Source: Azadirachta indica
Taxonomy: Eukaryota; Streptophyta; Magnoliopsida; Sapindales; Meliaceae
Assembly: GCA_022749755.1 (NCBI GenBank)
Contig: CM040453.1
Location: 13,711,368-13,775,367 of the forward strand
Length of the DNA stretch: 64,000 nucleotides
Direction of reading: 5' to 3'
The translations under genes and the position numbers were made by a program. Below, piece after piece: positions 25,540 to 37,566 of the stretch. The notes below the pieces were generated by a model that saw nothing but the letters and a program-made list of their open reading frames with translations, ran no database searches and was not told the DNA's origin. The number at the start of each line of letters is the position of its first letter. The stretch's first letter is position 1.

Positions 25540-27013
25540 TTAACACGTGAACTGTGTGAAGGGACACGTGTGGCGTTTTGCAAATTTTATTGTCTTAACA
25601 AGATTAAATAAGAAATAAATGATTGCATGCATGCATTTATTGTTGGGAATTAATGTTGGTGACAGAAAATACAATTATATTTTTGTAGCTTAATTTGTAA
25701 TTAGGATTCACTAATTACAAATTACTTGCTGACAAGAGTTACTTAGGTCACATCTTGCATCAAATTCTTTTAGAACTACAAAATGTCTGTGTATAAAAAA
25801 TAACATAAAATTTATAAAATGTTGAAAAAAAATAGGTCATTAGAACTCTACTTAATAAGTTAATTGTATTAAAAATATGTTCGAGAATTAAGTGTTATAA
25901 TTTTAAAGTCATAACTTTTATAAAATAAAAACTTTAAAAGTTCAATCTTAGTAAAAGAAGAAAATACAAATATATTCGATGAGAAATTAGTGATACCAAA
26001 TACTTTTCTAATTTTATTTTTAAAGCACCTAACAATACTAAACATACCTTAACTATGTATTCTCAAAATTACCCTAACTATTGGTTCTTAAATAAGCAAG
26101 GCAATTAAGGTCTAAATTTATGACTACTTTGACTTCAAAACTATAATGATCGAAAATCAGCAATCCTAATTTTTAAAAGTAGCTTTTTTTTAATATATAC
26201 TAACATTACAATGCAAAGTAGCATTTTTTTTTTCATATACTAATATTACAATAAATATTTCTAAGAAGTTTACATGATGATTGTTATAACACATCTCAAG
26301 AATTTACTCCCAACACATGGAATTTCTAAATCCAAATGGTATTTTAAATTTTGAAATGCAGTTTTTTTTTTTTCTTAGGCGAGAATCTTGCTCATCGGAT
26401 TAGCTTTCAATTTTGATATGGCCTTTATGTCCAACCCTAGGCTTCACCGATTTGACTGGTTTTTATTTGTGTTTGACAGCTTGTTTAACCTCTAAATACC
26501 AAATGAAGGGAGACCACAAGACTATTTTCTCCATTTTGGCAGTGCTATTGTCCAGTCCATACCTGAATATGCGCAGTATGGCTGAAATTCAACTGGGAAA
26601 TTTTGCATTCAGGAGGAGTCCTGAAGAATTTTCCGTTTTGATATGATTAACAGAGAACATGGTTACAGCTAAGGCATTGTCCATCTCTATTCTACAAATA
26701 TACCATTTTTACAGCAACATGAAGGCAGCAGATGAGAGAACTTTATTCATAACAGAAAGAAAGTAAATACAAAATATATACTATGGTGTAGCATTGTGCC
26801 TGGATCCCCTGTTGTTTCAACTTTAATTGGATGTCTCAAAACCTTCGCACTCTATTTCTGTTCTTTAGCGAAAGAAAATTTCTGATGAGCTATACTTTAG
26901 ATGCAGTTTAATGTGGGCGGGGACCAAAAGCTTGTAAGTATTGCTTGTAGTACTCCTAACAGAAGTATAGGAAAATGGGATTTAAGCAAAATGCAGTAGC
27001 AGTAGCCCGCAGA
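25540..27013. other. Intergenic spacer, 3' flank of DUF639 gene
   Basis: AT-rich and without a credible gene. It holds GCATGCATGCAT repeats at about 25624-25636, several T-runs, and, toward 26,650-27,013, the probable 3' UTR of the DUF639 gene. The 77-codon plus-strand frame at 26413-26646 has no recognisable features. Confidence 0.5.
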
Positions 27014-30000
27014 CTATTTGGGACTAGTGCCATGGCTGGGGCTGGGGCTGCTTGGAAGCTTATTTGTGAGTCGAACAGGAATAATTGGAATTGAGTCCCA
27101 CCATTCTTTTAGTCGTCTGTTCCCTTGGTCGTATCCCGGGTTCTTCATTAGCTTTGACTTTAAGCTTATAATGAAGCCATTTAACACGCCTGTCATGATA
27201 ATGTACTTGAATGGAATCACTGCCAGTACAATTGCCAACCCAGTCATTGCCACCATCACCATATCCGCATGCTGTTACAGTTTAGATGAATATGGAATTA
27301 GTACAATACTTGGAAATACAACCAAAACTCTTTCTAAAGAACGTAAATCAACTTTATTTTTATGGGTTCATTCTGTATTTATTTTGATAATAAAGCGTTG
27401 CATTTGATTATGTTCACACTGACATACATAAATATTGGATGAGCAAATATTGAAATGTAGAACTGTATGCAGTTGCCTATCTGAAACCGTAGCTTATCAA
27501 AAAGAGTACCTTGCAGGCCTTCGATATTAATATTGACCATATCTTCAAAATTGTAATGTTTGCTGCCTGCAACATCTCGTGAATAGTAATCAACCCACAT
27601 TGAGCTGACACAATGCTTTCCATTGTAGTCTGGTCAGAAGCGGTGCATACAACTATCTCCTGGCATCTTTCAGGCAACCTTCTTTTTCTTGCCCTGTACA
27701 TCTCCACAACCAACCACAGCAAAGAAGCAGCTAAAGCCTTGCCAACCCACTCCCTACATTGCCGTTTTATAGCTTAATACACACTTTCAAATTTCTTCTA
27801 GTTTATAAAAAAAATTAAAGTAGGATGCAATAACTTACTTGTAGACTATTAGTAGGGTTGCAGCAATCACGACAAGGGTGGTTCCCAGTCTTTCCCATAA
27901 AATAACTTCTTCAAACCAGCGTAAGATGCTTTTAAGCGGTTTTAGTAGCTCCTGCATTATTAAATCAAGCTTAATACTATATTAGAATAATAAGATAAAT
28001 AAGACTAACTCTCTGTGATGATTGCCAGCAAAACCCTTGACATGTGTGTTTTTTCAATGACATTGGTCATTCTGTCAGTATGAAATCAGAGGATAAAGCA
28101 TAACAGGGGAGGGAGATACATACCATAAGAACAAGGACACTTTCACTGATTCCTTCCTCTTTCAGGACTCCCGTGGTAGATTCAGCCATTTCAATTTCCT
28201 TCGCTTCCTCCCTAGATTGGTTAATGGCAGTTTGCAGTGGTGAGCAAATGCCATCACTTATATGTTTTTGTTCCTCCACCTCTTTTTCTTCTTTCACTTC
28301 CGCACTTAAGGCGATTGACAGGTTCATACTTCTCAGAATTGAGCTACCACTACAAGGGTGTCCACTATTAACTTTCTTTAGACTTTCGGCAAGCTCATCT
28401 AGTACATAATCTCCCTTGGGTAACTTGTCATACAAAGCAAAAATCAAGAACTTTGTGGGATCTGGGGGCAAGATTCTCTGCAATTCTCGTGCTGCATGGA
28501 GCCGTATGATGCTCAGTATTGTCCTTGCATGCATCTCCCATGCTTGTATCTGACATTCCACCTTGAACTTTGACAGAAATTGGTGCATTAACATGATCTC
28601 CTTTGTGAGTGAGAGCCAAAGATCACGCCTTATAGAGCTTGTTATCTCTGGAAACTCCAGCACAATTCCCTCTCCCCTACAAAATTATTAAGCAGAATTC
28701 ATCATATAACCACACTATCAAAGTATCAACAAGAGTTTTCTATCTTGAAGCAGTTTCAAGGATGCCGTAAGTATGTTAGCCTTATTAAGAGGGCAAGTTA
28801 TTGACAGTTTGAAAATATCACTAACCAAACACTCACAATCAAGCAGATGACTATTGCATTTATTGGATTGGGACATATTAATTACTTTCCAGATCAAATA
28901 TAGCAAAATCTAGCAACAATTACATCCTTAAATTAAGAATGACATTGAAATAAATGACTCGGCTTGTTTTGTCATGGGTGCAATGTTGAATGTTATGCAA
29001 ATCTTACTCAGTAACTTCAGCCAACAGAAGTGGCTTTCATTCCCCACCGCACCAATGTCAAAAGAAATATAGCTTAAGAGAAAGCTATTAAGCTATCATC
29101 ATATAACTCCTAATAATATTAGCAATTCATAGAAGTGGAATTATATATTATTACAATTCAGAGGACTCATAGACTATGGCCTTGTCAAAAAGCGGAGCAC
29201 CCCATGGACCAGTGGCAGTTGGTTTAACACTCTGTTCAGTATTCTTTGAAAGATCAATCTTTACAGCATCTTCATATGTTATGACTCCAGAAGCCTCAAA
29301 GTAGAGAGCATAATTTGTCAGAGTGAGCCTACCTAGAAAATAAAACAATTATGATCAGACTAATCCAAGTAACAATTACTTCAATAGATAAAGAATTGTA
29401 AGACATTGTTGCAGCATTTGATCAAGCGAACGGATCAGGAACATTATTAAGACAAACCAGGCCAACTTGTTTTCCCAATGTGGCGCACAACTCTCTGTGT
29501 GCTTGCAGTTCCCTCCACATGCAGTATAAATTCATCATCAGCTAGCTCAACACCTTTCGGAGTCGGTTGTTTTTGTAGATTTTTTATGCATCTACAATAT
29601 CAAGAATTGCAAGAAAGGGAAAAGGTTGGAAGAGCCTTTCAAATTGCAAATGAGTCACATGGAGACATACTATTCATAAGGTGTATGAGATGTATCCATT
29701 AGTTTTTCAAGGAAACATGTTTCAAATAACTTTCTATTAAGAATTTATAGAAATGTCACAGCCTTTTTTTCTTCTGAGAACAGATAGAGGTCAATTAGCA
29801 AATGGTGGAATATGTTCTTAGAAGAAGGAAAAAATTGTTTCAAGTTTTCCTTTAGTTAATTGTATCTTACACAATCGGTACCGAAGTTTTCTGTGCAGTA
29901 AAATTGGTGCTTGGAAGAGTTGGATAAATTACCTGTCAATCTCTTTTAAGAACACATCATATGCTGGATAATGGAGCCGGTTTCTTGTAGGTGCAGTAAG

Positions 30001-32038
30001 AGTTTCAAACATAAATCTCCCGTTAGCAACATCTGCAACTAGAGGAACTAATGATCCCAACCATACAAATGCATCTTCTCCCACGGTTGGTTCATTGTCA
30101 ACCTACATCATAGAGGGTAAATCATCAGTTTTAAACAAAATAGAAAGAAGATAAGTAATATAATTGACAGCTAGAGCAACTCCAAAATCAATTGTGTCAT
30201 CTACGTATCTAATTCAGCTTGGTTCTCATACAGTTGGCAAGCATAACAAAATTCAATTTTAACAAAAGAAGGTATATTATTTTTCAGCAAAGGCTAACCT
30301 TGATCTGTTCATTAGCACTCAGTGATTAGACAGAAAAACACTTACTAGCAGAGGCATGAGGTCTGTATAGAAGAGAGGAACTTCATCTTGATGTGAAGTA
30401 ACTTTTTCAGGTGCCTTTCCATCCTCTGTCTCCTTTCCCACACACTCCTGTATCAAACCGAAATAGTAATATAAGTACACAGAGCAATCAACACAGTCCA
30501 GTGCCGATGCTTAAAGTAGATTTAGCTATAAATAAGCTTCACAGTGTAATAAAATAGAAAGTACATAAACATCTGTCATTAAACTTTTTTGCATGCAGCA
30601 CATATAAATGTGTTTTCCATATCATGTTTGTGAGTTAATACTATAATTTAGCAAAATAGATTTAGAGTCTACAACGGTACAAGATTTGATCCCCAATGAG
30701 TCTTCTTCATTGTCAACTAGACTTTTATTATGAATTGGAGCTGAAAAACCGATAAGAAACAGAGGATGTATAATGATAAAAGCAACTTCAAGAAAGGAGA
30801 AACACACCAGATTGAGACCATAATGGTTAGAGAGATCATAAATTGAAATTAAGATATAAGTATCATGATTCTATTCTCTCTGCTTTATCACATGATAATC
30901 AATTTTCTTTGCCTGTAATTATAATATCACACTTCACACTGAAAAGATAGGAGAAAGACAATTGCTCTTTGCTCACAATATGAGATTCCTCGTCACTGGA
31001 TCTAGGCATTTCCCAGGCAACCATCATGTCATATGTCATTCGACTAAATGATCCATCACTAATTTTTTCTTCTATGTTCTGACACATATTAGTGAGAGCC
31101 TTTGCGCTGCAATATTCCACAAATTTCCTTGAATATTGACCAATTTCAGGCTTCCATCCAGCTTCAAATTCTTCCGCCAAAGATTCCACGGAAGTCCCTA
31201 CTTCCCTGCAAGAATAGTATGTAAGCAAGCATATCATGTTCCATCAATCTTTTTATTGGTCGTAACATCTTTAAATCAGACTGAAAGTATGCCTGAACAA
31301 TGCTTTGTCTTATTACGTAATGCAATATGTATTGATCAACTGTTATAAAATTGCCTCCATCATGGCGATGAATTTGTAAGAATTTACAATCATAATGTCA
31401 TAACCCTGACAAGCAATAATGATCAGAAAATAGCTCGGCCCAGGAACATCAGATGATCTTAAACGTTTGATCTAAGCCTCCCCAAAAAAAGCACACATTA
31501 TATATCTCCCTGCTTTGCCCGGGGCAATGATTTTGCAACCCAGATACAAAAAATATTTCTCATACAGAAAAAAGGCTACTGAGCAACTGAAAAAACTAGT
31601 GATAAAATTTGAATGGTAATTACTTTAATCAGTGAAATATGCATAAATCATTAGATTAAAGCCTATCCATTTCCGTTAACAATGCTTGCAAATAGTCGTT
31701 CTCTATCTAAACTGCATTTGGCAGTGATATATTAGAAACACATCTTTTAACGTTAAGAACTTAAAAGTGCTTCCTAGAAGTGCTTCCCCAGAAAATTGTC
31801 CCAAAACAAACACTCTCAAATGCACCTTACACTGGACGTCAAAACATTTTACAATAAGTCACAAATCAGTAATCAGAAACATCTATGCGTTTCTTTAAAC
31901 TATAAGCCAATCCTGATCCACGGAGAAAATGAAAGATATATATATATATAAATACAGTGCACATCTCTGAACGACGTCGTCAGCAATGGAAGACAAATGC
32001 TTCTTCTTTCTCGTCGTCGTGGTCGTCGACGTCTCCAT
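27014..32038 (-). CDS. DUF639 family protein, membrane-associated, function unknown
   Basis: Plant-wide family of unknown function, similar by eye to Arabidopsis At3g18350, At1g48840 and At5g23390. Minus-strand exons: 32038-31956, 31205-30977, 30447-30346, 30102-29933, 29591-29458, 29332-29155, 28676-28124, 27951-27839, 27753-27510, 27271-27014; 687 aa, GT-AG throughout, phases close. The start (METSTTTTTRKKK) is the first ATG before the conserved VEEF-type N-terminal block. The middle part has a GRAM/PH-like strand pattern (GRLTLTNYALYFEASG, then GPWGAPLFDKAI); this resemblance is my inference. An acidic linker rich in Glu and Lys follows (about 420-480). Three hydrophobic segments near the C-terminus (GTTLVVIAATLLIVY; KALAASLLWLVVEMY; MVMVAMTGLAIVLAVIPF followed by YIIMTGVLNGFII) suggest membrane anchoring. 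It is transcribed divergently from the p23 gene, with about 2 kb between start codons. Confidence 0.88.
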
Positions 32039-32434
32039 GATATCTTTCTATTCTTCCGAATAATGGTTCTTTAATTTCCTCGTGTTTCTCTGTGATCGGT
32101 GAAGGACGAAACGGCCGTTAATAAGGGAAGAGAGCTGCATGACGTGTTTGTTGCTGATACTGCCACGTAAGGGTGGCCATGCAATGTAAACACCTGGTGC
32201 ATGGCTGCAGGCTCAATGCCTCCGTGATGTTAGCCCACGTCTCTTTGGACTTTGTTAAGATTTTAACGGCCAATACTTTACAATGTGATATAAAATAACA
32301 TCTACAATTTGATTGGTGAAATTTTTAACATTAAATATTATATTTTAATGTTTTAAATTATAAACTTAACACATACTAATTATATAATAATACCAAAAAA
32401 TTTCCAAAAATTCATTAAAAAATGTAATCTCAAA

Positions 32435-33003
32435 TTTACCCCAATTAATTTGAAAAATCTTCATCACCCTCCAAAATTTTTGAAAGTCATCATATCACCA
32501 ATTATCTTTAACATTTTATTTTAGTTGATTGTGTTTATTATGTAAAAAGATAACATAAAACCTCAAATTAAAATTATTTTTTTTTTCTTTTTCTCTTTTT
32601 TTCTTCTCCTCCGCTCTTCTTTTTCTTTTCTTCTTTTTTCATCGTCTCTTCATCTCTCTTCAGTGGTTGTTGCAAGCAACCTCCAACGACTGGCAGCCTT
32701 CCATTGCCATGGTTGCTACAAATAGACCTTCGATGGTTACTGCAGGCAGCCTGCAATGAGTGTTTCAAGCAACCTTCCACAGTTGTTAAGAATGAACAAA
32801 GAAAAGGAAATAAAAAGACGAAAGAGAAGAAAGAAAAACAAAGGAGAGAGAAGGAAAAAATTATTTTTATTAATTTAAGATTATAAAATTATAATTTTAT
32901 CCTGATAATTGTTGGAAATAACATTTACAGTAAAATGATGATTTTTAAAAATTTTGGGAATATGATGAAAATTGTCAAAACTAATTAGAGTATTGTTGTA
33001 AAC
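32435..33003. repeat. Long imperfect inverted-repeat element (MITE-like)
   Basis: The left arm (about 32435-32640) and right arm (about 32790-33003) are reverse complements with moderate divergence. TTTACC..CAATTAATTT..CTTCATCAC..CCAAAATTTTT, followed by a T/C-rich tract on the left, is mirrored on the right by an A/G-rich tract and AAAAATTTTGGGAATATGATG. Between the arms lies a less AT-rich core of about 150 bases with repeated GGTTGCT/AGCAACC motifs. No transposase is present. Ends and target duplication could not be fixed. Confidence 0.5.
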
Positions 33004-33009
33004 CATTTG

Positions 33010-33990
33010 GTGAAATTGAAATGAATGTATTGCAAAAATTAAATAAAACAAAACTAATTCATATTCTCAAATTCTTTTTAGCTGAAAAGATAACATAAAT
33101 ATCTTTTTTCTAATGTAAATTATGATTTTTTAGTGGATAAATGTAATTCTAATAATTAATGTTGAATTTGACACATATAATTACGTATATTACACATAAT
33201 AATGCATAATAGATATAATTTCAATTTCTTAAAATATTTCTATCATATTCTGTAAAAAATAATCAATGAAACCTCACTATTTAATTATATAATTTATGGG
33301 ACACATACAATATAATGTCACATATATTAACTAACTCTCAACTATTATTATTGTATCTAGAATTTTAAATAAAATAAACACTCAAAACATTCAACGTATC
33401 AATATATTTATTCATTCAAATCTCATTACATAAATATATGCTTATTATGAAATAGTCATAATAATTCAATAATAATAATGGTGTAAATGAATGGAAAAAA
33501 ATTCTTGACATAATTTTATTAAAATAATTATATATTTTAATCATATATTTTTATTTTTCATATATATATCAAAACATGTAAGAAATAATGGTGTACAAGT
33601 TGTACAAAAGAAGATGAAAGATTTTAGAATAGTTTGAAACTGAACCATTAAAACTTTAAATTTAGTTTTAAAATTAAATTAAAGACCATGGAAAATATAA
33701 ACAAAGTGAATAATTGATAAATATTAATAATATAACATTTAAAAGTTTTGAATGCTGTAAAAAAACAGTGTAGTGAATAAAACTCCTTGTTTTCGGATTT
33801 TCCAAACATCCCCACAAAAAAGGAAAAAAAATCTCAGTTCCTACTTTGTAGGACCATTGTTGACCAAATTGACGTGTTGACTGTGCTTCACTTTATTCTT
33901 GACGTGTTATTCAAGCGGAACCCAACAACAGAAAAGCACGCTCATTTCCCTCTCACGGTTTTCTCTTGCAGCTCCACTACCGTTTTCAGT
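33010..33990. other. AT-rich promoter region of p23 gene
   Basis: No gene was found. The base composition is very AT-rich until about 33,780, where it becomes more balanced, marking the probable promoter and leader of the p23 gene. The short plus-strand frame at 33787-34008 overlaps that leader and is not considered coding. Confidence 0.5.
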
Positions 33991-34004
33991 CGTCATTCTC
34001 CACA

Positions 34005-36646
34005 ATGAGGTTTGCTCTTGCACCTTTGTTCGATTATTTCATTAGCATATTCCTTGAGATTCTTTATTTGTTTTTCAATTGTTCAACCAATATGTTAAGT
34101 TTTTGTAATTTTTAATTCAAATTTTATTAATTTGTTATCATCGTTGTTGTTTTATATTCAGTCGCCATCCGGAGGTTCTTTGGGCTCAGCGTTCCGATAA
34201 GGTGCACCTGACTATTTCATTACCAGACGCGAAGGATATTTCTGTGAAATGCGAGCCGCAGGGGCTGTTCAGCTTCTCGGCTGTTGGGGTCCAGGGCGAA
34301 TTGTTCGACTTCAGCTTGGAACTATACGGCAAAATTGTACCTGAGGTGAGTTGAGCTTATGTTTGCTTCGATTCTTGAAATTATCATTGTAATATTAAAT
34401 AGATAGTGATACCCAGTTTGGGTGACTGCGGTGGAGGAGGTTTTATGTTCTGTTTGGTGGGAGAGAAATGGAAGGAAAGGAAGCAGAGGAGACGGGCAAA
34501 GACAAAAGGGAAATAAATAAAGACATGAGATATTGATAATAATTCTTTTGTATTTTTGTTGTTATGTCATGTGGGAATTATAGCTAGAAATTAATATGCA
34601 AGAGTTATTTTGTTTTTCAAAAGGACTGTAGAAAAGCTCAAGGTAACACATTTGAGCTGGGTGTTTTCAGAAACTGTTTAAGATGTAAAAATAAAACTTG
34701 TTTTCACTAGTTTCTGCGAGTTTCTATTTTGACTCTATTTTGAAACTCCAAAGGCGATTTGGATTTCTGAGAACTGCTTGTGCCCAAACCAAATGCCTTT
34801 GACAATTCTTCTTTGCTTTCCTGCTTGTTGTCCAATTAATCAAACCAAGAGAATGAAGGACAATTCACCTTCTCCTCTTTCTTTTTTCTTTTATTGTAGA
34901 AAAGCTATGGTGTTAAGTTTCACTTTCAGCATTGATTCAGTCTTTGTTGAAGTCAATGCTAAATCCGCTGCTAAATTAAGCTTTTGATTTTTGATGTTCT
35001 TATGTTATTTCTCCCATCCAAGAATGTTAAACAATCTGATTTTTAAATGCTTTGAGCTTTGTTACTGTTGATGCAGAAATGCAAGACTAAAGTTGGATTA
35101 AGGAACATAATATGCTCAGTCCAAAAAGAAGAGAAAGGTTGGTGGAAAAGGCTTCTGCAGTCAGAAGAGAAACCAGCACCTTATATTAAGGTTGATTGGA
35201 ACAAATGGTGTGATGAGGATGATGAAGAGTTGAATTGTAAGTTTATGATTCTTGTTCTTTAGCATTTTCACATGAGGTTCTCCCATTTGCTCACTATGTG
35301 CCGGTAGTGAATTGCTTACAAGAATCTATCTATGCATTAAACCTGCATGGTGTTATGTTTTTTGGCTATTTTGGCATGGTAGTCAGTACTTGAAACTTAT
35401 TGCATACAGGGTGAGTTTCTACACATGTTCCTCAGTTAAGTTGTTTTACCATATGCCTCTCTTGCTCTCTCTATGTGTGGAGCGGTGTGGTGTATGTAAC
35501 GGAAATCAATGTGTGTCTAATGGAGAATCAAGCCTTTGAACTGAAGAATTGACCACAATAGAATAATAGAGTGGTGTATGTAATGGAAATCATAGTTTGC
35601 AACGTGTAATTGCTTTTCATACTCGTACACATAGCCATGTTCTCTTGTCTTCATCTTTAAAGGTTGCCGTGTCAAATAGCCTGTTTTCACATTTAACATT
35701 AGTGCTGGTGGTTATTATACCAAAGTACAAGAATGTCAAAAAGGGAAGACTGGATGTGATATAAATTGATATTGTTATTCTATATTCTAATGTTCGAAGC
35801 TTTTCATTGAATATGAGATTCTTTGCCATTACTAGATTAGGTTTTCATTCTTTTAAAATGTAGAACTGAAGTCCTAGAGCAAGACTCGTACTGAATCTGA
35901 CGAAATTTCTTGTGGTCTTTACAGCTGATTCGGCTTCTGATGATGATGATGCTCCGGTAATTTGCTCATTCTATTAATTCTTGCTGATATACAGTGATAA
36001 TGCTTAAGAATATCTTGTTATTCTTGCTCCTTAGTTTTAAGATTGTTGCTCAATAATTTAACTTAAATTTTATTTGATTTTTCCAGTATGTTGGCCAAGG
36101 TGATGAAAGCAGTGACGATGAAGGAATGCTCTGTAAGTGTTTTGGACTTGCTCACTTCTGTCGAACTTTTACATTAACTTGGAGCTGAAGTTACATGTTT
36201 GGATTTAAATTATATGACAAGTATCTTTCACTTGTTCCCATTGCAAACCCCTTGTATCTTCATGTATACACTTGCATAAGCCCATTAGGCTTTCATGATA
36301 GCTGTTTGGAATATGAGATACATGTACATGGGATTTGTATTGATTTTGTTTCTCTATACGAGAATTAGAGTCATTTTTTCAATACTATAACCTCATGAAG
36401 CTTCTGTCACTTACTTGCACAGTCCAATTCCATTGTTTATGGAGTTGATGCATTCTAATATGTTTCCAATTGAACACATAATTATGAACAACTGTACACT
36501 ATTTCTATTAAGTTTTGTGCCTGTGCCTGAACTCCCATTTCTCAAAGAAATTTCCTCTTTTGACTGTTGTTTTGTAGTATGTTATCTGATTATGTGTTTT
36601 CCGCATTGCAGATCTCCCTGATTTGGAAAAGTTACGAGGAAACTAG
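34005..36646 (+). CDS. Co-chaperone p23 (HSP90-associated, CS domain)
   Basis: Small acidic HSP90 co-chaperone that stabilises the ATP-bound closed HSP90 dimer; cytosolic and nuclear. Exons: 34005-34009 (only five coding bases, ATGAG), 34162-34345, 35077-35236, 35925-35956, 36087-36132, 36612-36646; 462 nt, 153 aa, phases close. The protein starts [20 protein letters not shown] and has the CS beta-sandwich (about 5-105) with GWWKRLL and the p23 signature [13 protein letters not shown]. It ends in an acidic Ser/Asp-rich tail ([21 protein letters not shown]). The tail is split over three short exons. The length fits the short plant p23-2-like form rather than the longer p23-1 with a Gly/Met-rich insert; this assignment is tentative. 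Confidence 0.93.
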
Positions 36647-36649
36647 TAC

Positions 36650-37440
36650 TAACAAGTAGAAAACAAGGAAGATGGATTTTACTCTACTATGCTTTTTCAT
36701 AGTTAGCTACACGAGGTATTATGTAGTTGATGGAGGAACCGTTGCCACTGACCTCTGTATATATCATATCTTATTTGTGCTCACAAAGCATTGGCTGAGC
36801 TTTTGATTTTCAGATTTGATCATTTTCTGCCTGGCTTGTAACCCTTTATTACTAAACTTGTTTGATTACCTACATATATGGTGGTTCTACGTGTTGAACT
36901 TTTATTTATTATATCTTAAATATTAGGAATGTGTTTGAGAATGCTTTTGTAGAAAGCATTTTTGTCAACCTTAAACTCAAAATATACTCTCTTTATAATC
37001 AATTGTAATAGAACACTGAAAATTAGACAACCTTTTGGAGACTATTTATAAGTATTATTGTTGATGTCAAATTTGGCTTATGATATTAAACCGACATATC
37101 TTTGGAGTATATAGTATTATAAATACTTAGAAATTATAAAATAAGGGTATGTGGTTAATTTTTAAAAATTTAAATTTGATGAATTCAATATCAATTCAAG
37201 CTGAGCATCCACTAGTTGCATAGTGATAATAGTTTACTTTTCTTTTTGTGCAGATAAAATCATAGCTAAAAACTTTAATCCCTACAGTTAATTACAGGAA
37301 AGATTAGTGATAAAGTTTTAATGAACATGATTAAAGAGATTTTTGTTGTAAAACCATAAATTAGGGATCTAGGCGATGATTATGCTGTAAAAATATCAAA
37401 AAGATAATTGATTTCACACTTGTTTGTTTTTGGGACCCAA
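36650..37440. other. 3' UTR of p23 and spacer to FIP2 gene
   Basis: The first 200 bases after the p23 stop are probably 3' UTR. The rest is AT-rich spacer without a recognisable gene, ending at the FIP2 promoter. Confidence 0.5.
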
Positions 37441-37523
37441 AGCCCAACACCGGTTATTCAATGGACTTAAACCCAGCCCAGCCCAAAGTCTCACTCTCTT
37501 CCAAAGTGTCGCGGTTATAAATA
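37441..37523 (+). promoter_or_regulatory. FIP2 promoter: three site II motifs and TATA box
   Basis: AGCCCA, the complement of the site II core TGGGCT, occurs at 37441-37446, 37475-37480 and 37480-37485. A TATAAATA box follows at 37516-37523. The start codon is at 37567, so the leader would be only about 10-20 nt if this TATA box is used. Site II clusters are typical of genes expressed in dividing cells; the role here is inferred. Confidence 0.5.
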
Positions 37524-37566
37524 TTCCTAGACCGCGCTGTTTCACGGCAGCTCATTGCACAAGGCA

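Noticed and set aside
27018..27407. 129-codon plus-strand frame
   Set aside because: It overlaps the last DUF639 exon in antisense and runs through its splice acceptor; no family resemblance.
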